Shown here in pieces: positions 7,783 to 16,664 of a stretch of DNA of 64,000 nucleotides. Both the position numbers and the translations under genes were made by a program. Source of the stretch: JTS-AC122 sp050246015 (GTDB taxonomy: Bacteria > Planctomycetota > Phycisphaerae > Phycisphaerales > UBA1924); contig JBFWWU010000001.1 in NCBI GenBank assembly GCA_050246015.1, forward strand, positions 1-64,000, read 5' to 3'. Position 1 is the first letter of the stretch. Every line of letters begins with the position of its first letter. The notes under the pieces were generated by a model. The model had not been told where the DNA came from, ran no database searches, and was given only the letters and a program-made list of their open reading frames with translations.

Positions 7783-8715
7783 ATGACCGCACCCGGCGTC
7801 CCCGCTTCTTCGCCAGTCCCCGCGCGCATCATCGACGGCAAGGCCCTGGCGCAATCCCACCGCGAGCGGATCGCGGCCAGGGTCCGCGCCATCCGCTCCG
7901 CCGGTGAGGCAGCCGGCGCCGCGGCCCGCCGGGTGCGGCTCGACGCCCTCATCATCGACGCCGGCGACACCGCCGCCAGGCAATACGCCGAGAGCCAGGC
8001 CCGCACCTGCGCCGAACTCGGCATCGAGTACGTCCTGCATCATCTCCCGGCGGGGGCCACCTACGACGACGTCGCCGGGCGCGTGCTGCTGCTGAACTCC
8101 AAGGACGATGTCGCCGCGATCATGGTTCACCTGCCGCTGCCCGAGGGGATCGATCCCTATTCCATCCAGCGCCTCATCTCGCCCGAAAAAGACGTCGAAG
8201 GCGTCAACCCGGCCAACATCGGCAACGTGGTCTACGGCCGCTCGTCGCTGGCGCCCTGCACCGCGCTGGCGGCGGTCAAGATGATCGAGTCCACCGGGGT
8301 CGAACTGCGCGGAAAGTTCGCCGTCGTCGTCGGCGCGTCGAACATCGTCGGCAAGCCGATCGCGGTCCTGCTGATGCGGCAGGACGCCACCGTCGTCTCG
8401 TGCAACAAGTGGACGGACGACCTTCCGTCGCTGACGCGCCGCGCCGACGTGCTCGTTGCCGCCGCCGGAGTCGCCGGGCTCATCACGCGCGACATGGTCA
8501 AACCCGGCGCCGTCGTCATCGACGTGGGCGTGAACCGCGTTCCCGACGGCAAGGGCGGCATGAAGACCGTCGGCGACGTCGAGTTCGACCAGGTCAAGCA
8601 CGTCGCCGGCCACCTCTCGCCCGTCCCGGGCGGGGTCGGGCCGATGACCGTCGCCATGCTCCTGCTCAACGTCGTGCAGGCCAACGACCCCGCGGGGCTC
8701 GGCACGCCGGTCTGA
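7783..8715 (+). CDS. folD: FolD-family methylenetetrahydrofolate dehydrogenase with altered catalytic residues
   Basis: FolD oxidises 5,10-methylene-THF and hydrolyses methenyl-THF. This 310-residue protein has the family order, including the Rossmann motif GASNIVGKP, the IDVGVNR segment and the C-terminal PVPGGVGPMTVA. Three catalytic positions differ from E. coli: the Lys of YxxxK is Gln (YAESQ), the Gln of VQLPLP is His (VHLPLP), and the Asp of DVDGF is Glu (DVEGV). It may lack cyclohydrolase activity or act as a dehydrogenase only. The ATG at 7783 is 5 nt after TACCAT (7772-7777), so the mRNA may be leaderless. The family call is firm; full bifunctionality is doubtful. Confidence 0.88.
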   Translation: MTAPGVPASSPVPARIIDGKALAQSHRERIAARVRAIRSAGEAAGAAARRVRLDALIIDAGDTAARQYAESQARTCAELGIEYVLHHLPAGATYDDVAGRVLLLNSKDDVAAIMVHLPLPEGIDPYSIQRLISPEKDVEGVNPANIGNVVYGRSSLAPCTALAAVKMIESTGVELRGKFAVVVGASNIVGKPIAVLLMRQDATVVSCNKWTDDLPSLTRRADVLVAAAGVAGLITRDMVKPGAVVIDVGVNRVPDGKGGMKTVGDVEFDQVKHVAGHLSPVPGGVGPMTVAMLLLNVVQANDPAGLGTPV

Positions 8716-8814
8716 GCCGCCGGGCGCGAGCACGCGGTCTCGGGAGTCTCCCGCACGCGCGCCACTCCCATGACATATCGCCGGCGCGATGGAGACTCAG
8801 ACAGACTCCCGGCC

Positions 8815-9174
8815 TCAACTCTTTGAAAACATGACAAGGTTCCCTTCGCTGTCCTTGAACGCCGCGTACGTGCCCCAGTGCTCCTTCTTCGGCGGCTGCA
8901 CGAACTCAACCCCGCGGGCCTTGAGCTCGTCGTACGTCGCCTGAACGTTGTCCGCTTCGAGCGCCACCGCGGGCTCCTTGTCGCTGGGCACGTGCTGCGG
9001 CTTATGGTGCAGCACCAGCATCGTCTCCGCGCCGGGAATCTGCAGTTCGATCCAGCGCATCGGGCCCAGCGTCTGGTCCGTGAAGACCCGCAGCCCGACC
9101 TTCTGCGTGTAGAACGCCAGCGCCCGGTCCTGATCCTTCACCGGCACCGCCAGAAACTTGATCCGCTTGAGCAT
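8815..9174 (-). CDS. VOC (glyoxalase/bleomycin resistance) superfamily protein
   Basis: This 119-residue single-domain VOC protein starts MLKRIKFLAVPVKDQDRALA and shows the paired beta-alpha-beta-beta-beta pattern. It ends in the family-like FKDSEGNLVMFSK, where Glu and nearby residues usually bind metal. The start at 9174 has a strong SD (AGGAGG) 4-5 nt away. It diverges from a small HTH gene across about 80 bp, so that gene may regulate it. The substrate cannot be told from sequence; such proteins act as isomerases, dioxygenases or resistance proteins. Confidence 0.85.
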   Translation of the reverse strand: MLKRIKFLAVPVKDQDRALAFYTQKVGLRVFTDQTLGPMRWIELQIPGAETMLVLHHKPQHVPSDKEPAVALEADNVQATYDELKARGVEFVQPPKKEHWGTYAAFKDSEGNLVMFSKS

Positions 9175-9241
9175 GGTACCTCCTTTGATGTTGGCACCAA
9201 TGATGCCCGCGCGATCCGCGCGAATCAAGGGTTTCATCGCC

Positions 9242-9264
9242 TACTATAGTTATTATGCCTATAG
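9242..9264 (+). promoter_or_regulatory. Leaderless promoter with paired CTATAG palindromes
   Basis: TACTAT (9242-9247) lies 7 nt before ATG 9255. The 6-bp palindrome CTATAG occurs at 9244-9249, overlapping the -10 box, and again at 9259-9264, just inside the gene, 15 bp apart. This could be an autoregulatory operator for the HTH protein, but that is an inference. Confidence 0.4.
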
Positions 9265-9572
9265 CAACCCGCGAACAGTTCCCCCTCGACGCCTACGTCG
9301 TTGACGTGCTCATGCGAGACCTGGTCGGGCACGATCGCTCGCCCGCGGCGTTTGTCGTCTTCATGCTGCTCTGGCGCCGAGCCCGCGCCGAGCGCCGGCC
9401 CGCGCCCGTCCGCCTCAGCCACCAGCAGATCGCCGACGAATCGGGATTGTCCAAGAGCGCCGTGCAGCAGGCGCTGCGCATCCTGCACCGCCGCGGGCTG
9501 GTCAGTTCCACCCGCCGGCACCGCACCGACACGCCGGCGCATGCCGTCGCGCGGCCCTGGATCCGCCGATGA
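9255..9572 (+). CDS. Small winged-helix/HTH DNA-binding protein
   Basis: This 105-residue protein has a helix-turn-helix core, LSHQQIADESGLSKSAVQQA, followed by LRILHRRGLVSSTRR, which reads as the wing. It resembles the replication-initiator/DnaD-type and MarR-type winged helices that recognise one site as small dimers. The upstream half (VLMRDLVGHDRSPAAFVVFM) is probably a dimerisation helix bundle. It is divergent from the VOC gene and likely controls that gene and itself. The C-terminus is basic and unstructured. Confidence 0.75.
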   Translation: MPIATREQFPLDAYVVDVLMRDLVGHDRSPAAFVVFMLLWRRARAERRPAPVRLSHQQIADESGLSKSAVQQALRILHRRGLVSSTRRHRTDTPAHAVARPWIRR

Positions 9573-9584
9573 CCCCCGCGCCGT

Positions 9585-10007
9585 TCACGCCACCTGCCGC
9601 GTCCGGCTCCCGCCCACGACCATCATCGACACCACCGCGCTGAGCGCCTCGGTCCAGTCCCGCGTGAGCAGATCATCCCACGCCGGCCCGGACATCTCGC
9701 GCAGCGTCGAGATCAGCACCTCGCGCGCCACGCCGTAGTGCTGCGGCGTGATGCCGAGCCTGGCCTGCCGCGCCCCGATATCCATCAGCGTTGTCGTCAG
9801 CAGTTCCATCCGGTCCAGGTTCTTCACCACCAGCCGAAGCCCGGCGGCGAAGTCCTGCTTGTGCGGGCCCAGGTCGCGCGGGAACATCGCGCGGAGCATC
9901 GGCTGCTGCGCCAGCAGGCGCGTGTGAAACCGGTCGGCCAGTTCGGGCACCCGGTGCGTCAGCACGTCAAAGCTCGCGCGGACTCGTTGGATCTGTTCCT
10001 GGTTCAC
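9585..10007 (-). CDS. Single-domain bacterial globin
   Basis: This is a 140-residue heme protein of the globin superfamily (flavohemoglobin-type globin domain). A GTG start at 10007 with GGAGG 5 nt upstream gives the classic opening NQEQIQRVRASFDVL. The segment RFHTRLLAQQPMLRAMFP covers the B-C helices, and the proximal heme-binding His is seen in GITPQHYGVARE. There is no reductase domain, so it would act with a separate reductase or as an oxygen or NO sensor. An ATG at 10061 would add 18 unrelated residues. Confidence 0.85.
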   Translation of the reverse strand: MNQEQIQRVRASFDVLTHRVPELADRFHTRLLAQQPMLRAMFPRDLGPHKQDFAAGLRLVVKNLDRMELLTTTLMDIGARQARLGITPQHYGVAREVLISTLREMSGPAWDDLLTRDWTEALSAVVSMMVVGGSRTRQVA

Positions 10008-10129
10008 GCCGACCCTCCGTGGTGGTCGAGATTCGATCTCACGAAGATTTATCGGCGCCATCCGGGCCGGTCTTTACCGACCTCGGGGGGTTTGGAGGAG
10101 GTTCCGGCGATTGGAAAGCGCGGGCCTCC

Positions 10130-11809
10130 TCATCCGCACCCGCCAAAGAACTCCCCAAGGAACACGAAAAAGTCCGCGCTGGTGACGGTTCCGTCCCGGT
10201 CCGCGTCCGCGATCGGCTCCCCGTTCAGGAATGCGACCAGGTAGTCAAAGAAGTCCTGGCTTGTCACGTCGCCCGAGCCGTTGAAATCCGCCGGGCATCG
10301 CGGAAGCAACTCCAGGATCTGCTCTCCCGCGTACGGCCCCGGGTACACATCCGTCCGCGACTCGATCGTCCCCACCCTCGGCCAGACGATCTCGATCCGC
10401 TCCACGGCAGAACTTGCGCCAAGCCCGAAGTGCGCCCGCAGATCATCGTTCGAGTTCGTGCTCGACCCGCTTGCGATCTCGCGCGACTGCGTCACGCCCC
10501 CCGCCGTCACCCTGACGATCGCGCCGATCGCGTCGCGATTGACCCGTACCCCGTCGCCGCGGGCGTGCACCTTCAGCCAGTGATTCCCCGTCGTGCTCAC
10601 GTTCTCCGACACGCTCACAAACGTCGGCGTGTTGTACGGATTGATCGTCACCAGGTCCATCCGCCCGTCGTTGTTGTAATCGACCTGCACGGCGTGCTGA
10701 CTGCTCACGAGCAGGTCGTTCAGCGCGGGCGAGATGTCCTCGAATACTCCGCCGCCGCGGTTGATGAAGAGGATATTGTGATTCTGCGCCCGGCCCGCGC
10801 TGCCGGCCTGGTAGTGATCAACCCAACCGTCGTTGTTCACATCAACCCAGAGGATGCCCCAGGCAAAGATCGACGTCAGGAGCGGGCGGCGCGTGAACTG
10901 ACCCGCGTCGTTCTCGTAGTACACGCCCACCTCGCCGTTGGAGAGGCCAAAGTCGAAATCGCCGTCGTTGTCGTAATCGCCCGCGGAAATCCCCATCGGC
11001 GCCGGCCCCAGCAGGTCAAACCCCGACGCCAGCGCCGCCTCCACAAATACCCGCCCGCCTGCTCCGTCGCTGAGATTGCGCAGCAGCAGCGGGCCCGAGG
11101 TCGGTATGCCCAGCATGTCGGGGTATCCGTCGCCGTCGATGTCCGTCCAAGTGTGGGCGTACATGCGTGACCAGCCGGCAAACGCGGGCAGAATCTGGCT
11201 CGCGTCCTCGAACGTCCCGTCGCCGCGGTTGCGAAGCAGCAGCAGCGGATGGGCGCTCCCCGTCCGGCTCGCGATCATGAGGTCCACGTTTCCGTCGAGG
11301 TCGAAGTCCACCCAACTCGCCGACTCCGGCTCATCGCCCGCGGCGGCCACGCCCGCGCTCGCGGTCACGTCGATGAACGCGCCGCCGACGTTGCGGTACA
11401 ACCGGCCGGACGTCGGGTCGCCCCCGCGCAGTCCCGAGAGATACAGGTCGCTCCAGCCGTCGTTGTCGAAGTCGGCGACGTGCGCCCCCTCCGGCGTGAC
11501 GCCCACCCCGGCGTACTCCGCCAGACCGCTCGACTCGGTCACATCGACGAAGGTCCGCGCGCCAAGCCCCAGCGGATCGGGAATGTTGTGGTACAGCCGC
11601 GCCAGGAATGTTGTGCTGTCGCGCACGACAAGGTCCGGGTACCCGTCGCGATCGTAATCGATCACGCTCAGGCTGCCGAAGCGCGGCCCAAGGTCAATCT
11701 GACCGCTCGCCCCGTGGTCCACGAAGCAGATATTCTCGATGCACACCGGCGACTGCGCCGACGCCACGCCCGACACGGCAAGGGCTGCGACCAACCCAGT
11801 CGATTTCAT
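10130..11809 (-). CDS. Exported FG-GAP/ASPIC-UnbV repeat protein with C-terminal dockerin module
   Basis: This 559-residue exported protein has a signal peptide ending VASA. Repeated Ca-binding FG-GAP/VCBS motifs follow (DYDRDGYPDLVV, DFDNDGWSDLYL, DIDGDGYPDML, DYDNDGDFDFGL, DVNNDGWVDHY, DYNNDGRMDLV), predicting an integrin-like beta-propeller. An ASPIC/UnbV domain follows (NRDAIGAIVRV, HFGLG). The C-terminus is a double EF-hand dockerin-like module (CPADFNGSGDVTSQDFFDYL, then DADRDGTVTSADFF) closing with GGCG. The start at 11809 has GGGAGG 6 nt upstream. It is followed on the same strand by no close partner and is preceded by a second dockerin-tailed gene. An extracellular adhesion or anchoring role is inferred. 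Confidence 0.85.
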   Translation of the reverse strand: MKSTGLVAALAVSGVASAQSPVCIENICFVDHGASGQIDLGPRFGSLSVIDYDRDGYPDLVVRDSTTFLARLYHNIPDPLGLGARTFVDVTESSGLAEYAGVGVTPEGAHVADFDNDGWSDLYLSGLRGGDPTSGRLYRNVGGAFIDVTASAGVAAAGDEPESASWVDFDLDGNVDLMIASRTGSAHPLLLLRNRGDGTFEDASQILPAFAGWSRMYAHTWTDIDGDGYPDMLGIPTSGPLLLRNLSDGAGGRVFVEAALASGFDLLGPAPMGISAGDYDNDGDFDFGLSNGEVGVYYENDAGQFTRRPLLTSIFAWGILWVDVNNDGWVDHYQAGSAGRAQNHNILFINRGGGVFEDISPALNDLLVSSQHAVQVDYNNDGRMDLVTINPYNTPTFVSVSENVSTTGNHWLKVHARGDGVRVNRDAIGAIVRVTAGGVTQSREIASGSSTNSNDDLRAHFGLGASSAVERIEIVWPRVGTIESRTDVYPGPYAGEQILELLPRCPADFNGSGDVTSQDFFDYLVAFLNGEPIADADRDGTVTSADFFVFLGEFFGGCG

Positions 11810-11973
11810 GCGGCACCTCCCAGCCGGGTCGTTTCGCGCCCGACCGAGAATCATGCCCCGCCCGGTGTGCCAAAGCCGCCCGGGCGGCATGCTTTGCCGC
11901 AATAAGTTGCTCAAATGCGAATTCAGTCGTGGCGCCTGCCCACAATCGGGGACGACGGTGGAGTTCGCGCCCT

Positions 11974-13155
11974 TCACGCCTGGCACGGCGTGAAGAACGC
12001 CACGAGGTAGTCAAAGTAGTCCTGCGACGTGATCGCCCCGTCGCCGTTGAAATCCGCCATCGGACGCTGCTCGAAGAACGCCCGGATGAACAGGAAAAAA
12101 TCCTGCGACGTCACCGCGCCGTCGTGGTTCACGTCCGCGGCGCACGGCGTCACGCGGAACCACTCCCGCGTGTACGGCGAGTCCAGGAAAAACCCCAGCA
12201 GCGCCGCGCCCACCTTCGACTCTCCCGACGGCGACGGGTGCGTCCCGTCGTTCTCAAAGTCCGCGCACGCCCACGTCAGCCCGTCGCTCCGCGGCGTGAG
12301 CCCGTCGGCCCACAGGTACGGGCCCCACGTGATCCACGCGCCCACCGTGTTCGGATTGAGGTCGCCCGCCAGTGGGCTGATCCCACCGCCGCTCATCTGC
12401 GTGATCTGCGCCTCGATCAGCCACTTCACCGCGAAGCCGGACTCATACGCATACGGCTCCGGGTTCAGCGTCGTGGACGCATACCCCGCGTAGATCCGGC
12501 TGCTGAAAAACACCTGCTTCACGTTCGGGTAGCGCGTGCGGATCGACCGCACGATGTTTCCCATCTGCGTCACCAGCGTGAAGGCGTCCGCGTTCGCCGC
12601 CGGCAGCGAAACGGTCGGCCCCGGGTTGGCCACCTTCACCCACACCGCCTGCACCTGCTGCTCGCTCAAGCCCTGCGGCGCCAGCACGCTGTCCCGCACC
12701 CGGTCGTAGTTCGGATCCGTCGGCGAATCCCACGTCGCCGCCGATTGTCCCCCCGCCGCCCCGTTGGCGATCACCAGCGCCGCGTGATTGACGTTCGGAT
12801 CCGCCGCCGCCCGGCCCATGAATGTCCCCGCGTGGCAGCAGAACTCCTGCGTCGTATTCGACATCCCGACCGACAGCAGCACGTACTTGCCGCTGGGCGA
12901 CGGCGCCCCGTTCACATCCAGCGGCGTGACCCCCGCGGCCCGGTTCCGCCCCGCCAGGTCATGCGCCGCCGGGGGCACGTTCTGCCCCCCCGGGAACAGC
13001 CCGCCCTGGTACTGCCCCAGGTACAGCCCCGCACCCAGGTCCGATATGGGTACCAGTCCCACGCTCGTCCGACTGCAATCCGATGCGATCGCGATGGAGG
13101 CGAACCCCGCCAGCACCGCCGCGGTGACTCGTACCAAAATGGACTTCCCACGCAT
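11974..13155 (-). CDS. Exported SGNH/GDSL-like protein with C-terminal dockerin module
   Basis: This 393-residue protein has a signal peptide (MRGKSILVRVTAAVLAGF) and a body that suggests an SGNH-type hydrolase: YVLLSVGMSNTTQEF as a block-I-like element and NDGTHPSPSG as the Asp-x-x-His block V. No Ser of GDSx type is obvious, so activity is uncertain. The C-terminus is a paired dockerin module, CAADVNHDGAVTSQDFFLF and DFNGDGAITSQDYFDYL, ending in Cys. ATG 13155 has AGGAGG at proper spacing, while an ATG 6 nt upstream lies in the SD. A hairpin precedes the SD. Confidence 0.75.
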   Translation of the reverse strand: MRGKSILVRVTAAVLAGFASIAIASDCSRTSVGLVPISDLGAGLYLGQYQGGLFPGGQNVPPAAHDLAGRNRAAGVTPLDVNGAPSPSGKYVLLSVGMSNTTQEFCCHAGTFMGRAAADPNVNHAALVIANGAAGGQSAATWDSPTDPNYDRVRDSVLAPQGLSEQQVQAVWVKVANPGPTVSLPAANADAFTLVTQMGNIVRSIRTRYPNVKQVFFSSRIYAGYASTTLNPEPYAYESGFAVKWLIEAQITQMSGGGISPLAGDLNPNTVGAWITWGPYLWADGLTPRSDGLTWACADFENDGTHPSPSGESKVGAALLGFFLDSPYTREWFRVTPCAADVNHDGAVTSQDFFLFIRAFFEQRPMADFNGDGAITSQDYFDYLVAFFTPCQA

Positions 13156-13178
13156 GAGCATCCTCCTTCGATAAAGCC

Positions 13179-13195
13179 GTCACCTTCCGGGTGAC
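13179..13195 (-). promoter_or_regulatory. 5'-leader hairpin of the SGNH-dockerin gene
   Basis: GTCACC (13179-13184) pairs perfectly with GGTGAC (13190-13195) around 5 nt. It ends 12 nt upstream of the AGGAGG SD at 13161-13166. Similar hairpins precede other exported-protein genes here. A role in mRNA stability or translation is possible. Confidence 0.4.
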
Positions 13196-13239
13196 TCCTT
13201 GGTACAACGAGCACCGCGCACCGGTATTGCCGTCTAAGC

Positions 13240-13326
13240 GCGAGTCGCACGAGCGACCGGTCTTGAGTGACGAACGCGGTCGGTGCGCGCCCAAGACCGG
13301 GTGCTCGCGCACCTCGGCTCAGATCG
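13240..13326. repeat. Intergenic repeat, copy 2, within a large imperfect palindrome
   Basis: 13290-13326 repeats the element at 1415-1452 with two mismatches. A second, inverted, diverged arm at 13240-13267 (CGACCGGTCTTGAG) makes an imperfect inverted repeat with it, so RNA from either strand could fold into a long hairpin. It lies between a dockerin gene and polA, which are divergent. Confidence 0.55.
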
Positions 13327-13381
13327 CGCATCCAACCGTCTTCCCGACTCCCCTACCCCGCGCCGACGTAGCATCCCTCCT

Positions 13382-16300
13382 ATGCCGACCCCGCCGACCT
13401 TGTACCTCATCGATGCCTTTGCGCAGTTCTTCCGCGCTTATCACGCCATCCGCTCGCCGATGTCGTCGCCCGTCACCAAGGAACCCACCAACATGACCTT
13501 CGGGTTCGTCGGCATGCTCCTCAAACTCCTCCGCGGCGAAGGCAAGATCAGCGCCGCCGACGGACCGGTTTTGCCCGATGCCCCGCGTCCCCGCGCCGAC
13601 TTCATCGCCGTTGCGCTCGACGTCTCCGGCGACAAGGAGACGTTCCGTTCCGAACTCTACCCCGATTACAAGGCACACCGCCCCCCGCCGCCCGAAGACC
13701 TCATGCCGCAGGTCGAACGGTGTCTCTCGATCCTGAAAGCGATCGGCGTGCCGGTCCTCGGCGCCGCGGGCTTCGAAGCCGATGACGCCATCGCCACGAT
13801 CGTCTCCCAGATCCGCCGCGAGCGCCCGGATATCCGGATCCGTTTCATCTCCAAGGACAAGGACCTCAAGCAACTGCTCGACGAGCAGGTGCAGATGTAC
13901 GACATCCACACGGACGAACTGCAGACCGTCCAGACGCTCCGCGCCGACACGGGCCTCTCCCCCGGCCAGGTCATCGACATGCTCGCCCTCATGGGCGACT
14001 CCGTCGACAACGTCCCCGGCGTCGAAGGCGTCGGGCCCAAGACCGCCGCCCAACTCATCGCCCAGTTCGGCACCCTCGAAAACCTCCTGGCGCACGCCAC
14101 GGAGATCAAGGGCAAGCGCGGCGAGTCCATCCGCGCCGCCGCCGACAAACTCCCGCTCAGCCGCACCCTCGTCACGCTCCGCCACGATGTCCCGGTCCGA
14201 CTCGATCTGGCCGGCGCCGACCGTTCCAGCCTGCGCCTCGACGCCCTGCTCCCCATTCTGCGCGAACTCGGCTTCAATCGCTATCAGGACGAAGTCAAGG
14301 CACTCCTGGACGGCGATCCCACGGCCCCGGGCGCGAGCCGGTCGTCTCCCCAGCCGTCAACTCCGCAGCGCCCCCCCGGCCTGTTTACTCCGCCCGCGCC
14401 CCCTGCTCCGGCCACTCCGCAGCCCGATGCGTCCGCCGCCGCTCGGGCCACCGAGCGCGACCTCGCCGCCGCCGCCGCCATGGCGAACATCACCCACAGC
14501 GCGGGCACGCCCGCCGCCTCCCCGCGCCGCGCCAAGCCCTCGCCGCGCTCCGCTCCGGACGCCAGCGCCGGCCTCTTCGACACCCTGGGCCCCGACGCCG
14601 CCGACGCCGCGCCGACGTTCGCCCACGCCTCTCCAACTCACGTCGAAGGCGCCGACTATCGCTGCATCACCACCCGCGACCAACTCCACGAACTCATCGA
14701 TCACATGCGGGCCGCGCCCATCATCTCGATCGACACCGAGACGACGCACCTCTCGCCGCTGCGCTGCTGCATCTGCGGCGTCGCCGTCTCTCTTGCGCCC
14801 CACACCGGCGCCTACATCCCCGTGCGATCCCCCACGCCACACCAGCACCTGGACGAGCGCACCGTCCTGGACGCCCTGGCGCCCATCCTCCAAGACCCGT
14901 CCCGGCCCAAGACCGGCCACAACCTCAAGTACGACCTGCTCGTCTTCCGCAGGCACGGCATCATGCTCCGCGGCCTCGGGAACGGCGCCACCGCTTCCGC
15001 GGGCGCGACGGCATCCGCCGCCTCCTTCGATTCGATGGTCGCCTCGTACCTCATCGACGCGTCCCGATCGTCGCATTCGCTGGACGCCCTGGCTCTGGCG
15101 CTGCTGGGCCGCACCAATATCTCCATCAAGGACCTCATCGGCTCGGGCAAGGACCAGCGCACGTTCGACACCGTCCCCCTCCCGCACGCCACCGCCTACG
15201 CCGCCGAGGACGCCGACGTCGCCCTTCAACTCCAGCAGGTCATGGAGCCGCAACTCCGCGCGATGGGCCTGATGGACCTCTTTCACCGCGTCGAACTCCC
15301 GCTGGTCGAAGTGCTCGCGGAGATGGAATGGAACGGGATCCTCGTTGACCCGGCGGAACTCGACCGTCAACGGGCGCGCCTGGAAGAGCGCCTGCGGGAT
15401 CTCCGCCGCCAACTCGACGGCGCCGCCATGACCGCCATCGGACGCACCTTCAACCCCGACTCTCCCAAGCAACTCGCCGCCGCCCTGTTCAACAAGCCCG
15501 CCGACGCCGAGCCCGGCCTGGGCATCAAGTCCATCAAGAAGACCAAGACCGGCCATTCGACCGATATCGAGGTGCTCGAAAAACTGGCGCAGGACACCAC
15601 GATCGCCACCGCGATCCCGTCGCTGATCCTCGAGCACCGCCAACTCTCCAAACTCGTCGGCACCTACCTCGTCGCGCTCGCCGCCGAGATTAACCCGCGG
15701 ACCCGCCGCATCCACTCGTCGTTCAACCAGACCGTCGCCGTCACCGGTCGGCTCGCCTCGTCCGATCCCAACCTCCAGAACATCCCCATCCGCACGGACG
15801 TCGGGCGCGAGATCCGCCGAGCCTTCATCGCCGATCCGGGCGAGCCCGTCGCTGGTCACGCCCCGAACCCCAGCGTCCTCATCAGCGCCGACTATTCGCA
15901 GATCGAGCTCCGCCTCCTGGCCCACCTGTCAAAGGACCCCGCGCTCATCGCCGCATTCCACGAAGGCCAGGACATCCACACCGCCGTCGCCGCCCAGATC
16001 CACAACATCTCGCCCGCCGACGTCACCAAGTCCCAGCGCTCCGGCGCCAAGATGGTCAACTTCGGGATCGTCTACGGCATCACCTCCTACGGCCTGGCCC
16101 GCCGCCTGGGCATCGCCAGCGCCGAAGCCGAGGAGATCATCCGAGGCTACAAGAAGCGCTTCGCCGGAATCACCACCTTCCTCGAAGAGTGCATCGCGCA
16201 GGCGCAGCGTCTGGGATACGTCGAGACCATGCTCAAACGCCGTCGCCCCATCCCCGACATCGACTCCACCAACCCCTCCCGCCGCGCCTTCGCCGAGCGC

Positions 16301-16591
16301 ACCGCGATCAACAGCGTCGTCCAAGGCTCCGCGGCGGACCTCATCAAACTCGCGATGGTCGATCTCTTTCAGGTGTTCCCAGCCTCTGCATCCCCGACCA
16401 GCAACCAGTCCGGCCCGGAATCACCGCGACTGCTCCTGCAGATCCACGACGAACTCGTCTTCGAGTCCCCTCGCCCGCAGGCCGAGTCCGCACGCGCCAT
16501 CATCAAGAACAAGATGGAATCCGCCATGACCCTCAGCGTCCCGCTCGTCGCCGACACGTGTGTCGCCACCAACTGGTTCGACGGAAAATAG
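13382..16591 (+). CDS. polA: DNA polymerase I
   Basis: This 1069-residue protein has all three PolI domains. The N-terminal 5'-nuclease has GFEADDAIATI, KDKDLKQLL and GVEGVGPKTAAQL. The 3'-5' exonuclease retains its acidic residues (SIDTETTHLS, NLKYDLLV, AAEDADVAL), so proofreading looks intact. The polymerase has motif A DYSQIELRLLAH (about residue 836), motif B KMVNFGIVYGITSYGL and motif C QIHDELVFE (about 1019). An unusually long Pro/Ala linker of roughly 100 residues (about 316-423) separates the nuclease and exonuclease. ATG 13382 is 7 nt after TAGCAT (13369-13374) with no SD, so translation is probably leaderless. Confidence 0.97.
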   Translation: MPTPPTLYLIDAFAQFFRAYHAIRSPMSSPVTKEPTNMTFGFVGMLLKLLRGEGKISAADGPVLPDAPRPRADFIAVALDVSGDKETFRSELYPDYKAHRPPPPEDLMPQVERCLSILKAIGVPVLGAAGFEADDAIATIVSQIRRERPDIRIRFISKDKDLKQLLDEQVQMYDIHTDELQTVQTLRADTGLSPGQVIDMLALMGDSVDNVPGVEGVGPKTAAQLIAQFGTLENLLAHATEIKGKRGESIRAAADKLPLSRTLVTLRHDVPVRLDLAGADRSSLRLDALLPILRELGFNRYQDEVKALLDGDPTAPGASRSSPQPSTPQRPPGLFTPPAPPAPATPQPDASAAARATERDLAAAAAMANITHSAGTPAASPRRAKPSPRSAPDASAGLFDTLGPDAADAAPTFAHASPTHVEGADYRCITTRDQLHELIDHMRAAPIISIDTETTHLSPLRCCICGVAVSLAPHTGAYIPVRSPTPHQHLDERTVLDALAPILQDPSRPKTGHNLKYDLLVFRRHGIMLRGLGNGATASAGATASAASFDSMVASYLIDASRSSHSLDALALALLGRTNISIKDLIGSGKDQRTFDTVPLPHATAYAAEDADVALQLQQVMEPQLRAMGLMDLFHRVELPLVEVLAEMEWNGILVDPAELDRQRARLEERLRDLRRQLDGAAMTAIGRTFNPDSPKQLAAALFNKPADAEPGLGIKSIKKTKTGHSTDIEVLEKLAQDTTIATAIPSLILEHRQLSKLVGTYLVALAAEINPRTRRIHSSFNQTVAVTGRLASSDPNLQNIPIRTDVGREIRRAFIADPGEPVAGHAPNPSVLISADYSQIELRLLAHLSKDPALIAAFHEGQDIHTAVAAQIHNISPADVTKSQRSGAKMVNFGIVYGITSYGLARRLGIASAEAEEIIRGYKKRFAGITTFLEECIAQAQRLGYVETMLKRRRPIPDIDSTNPSRRAFAERTAINSVVQGSAADLIKLAMVDLFQVFPASASPTSNQSGPESPRLLLQIHDELVFESPRPQAESARAIIKNKMESAMTLSVPLVADTCVATNWFDGK

Positions 16592-16664
16592 CGGCCTCCC
16601 CTCCTCCGCCGACACGTCCTGGCGGCGCTTCTCTTCTGATCCCCGCGTCCCTACCCTCCGCCTT

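Noticed and set aside
8320..8370. Altered NADP loop (GASNIVG) in FolD
   Set aside because: E. coli FolD also reads GASNIVG at this place, so it is not unusual.
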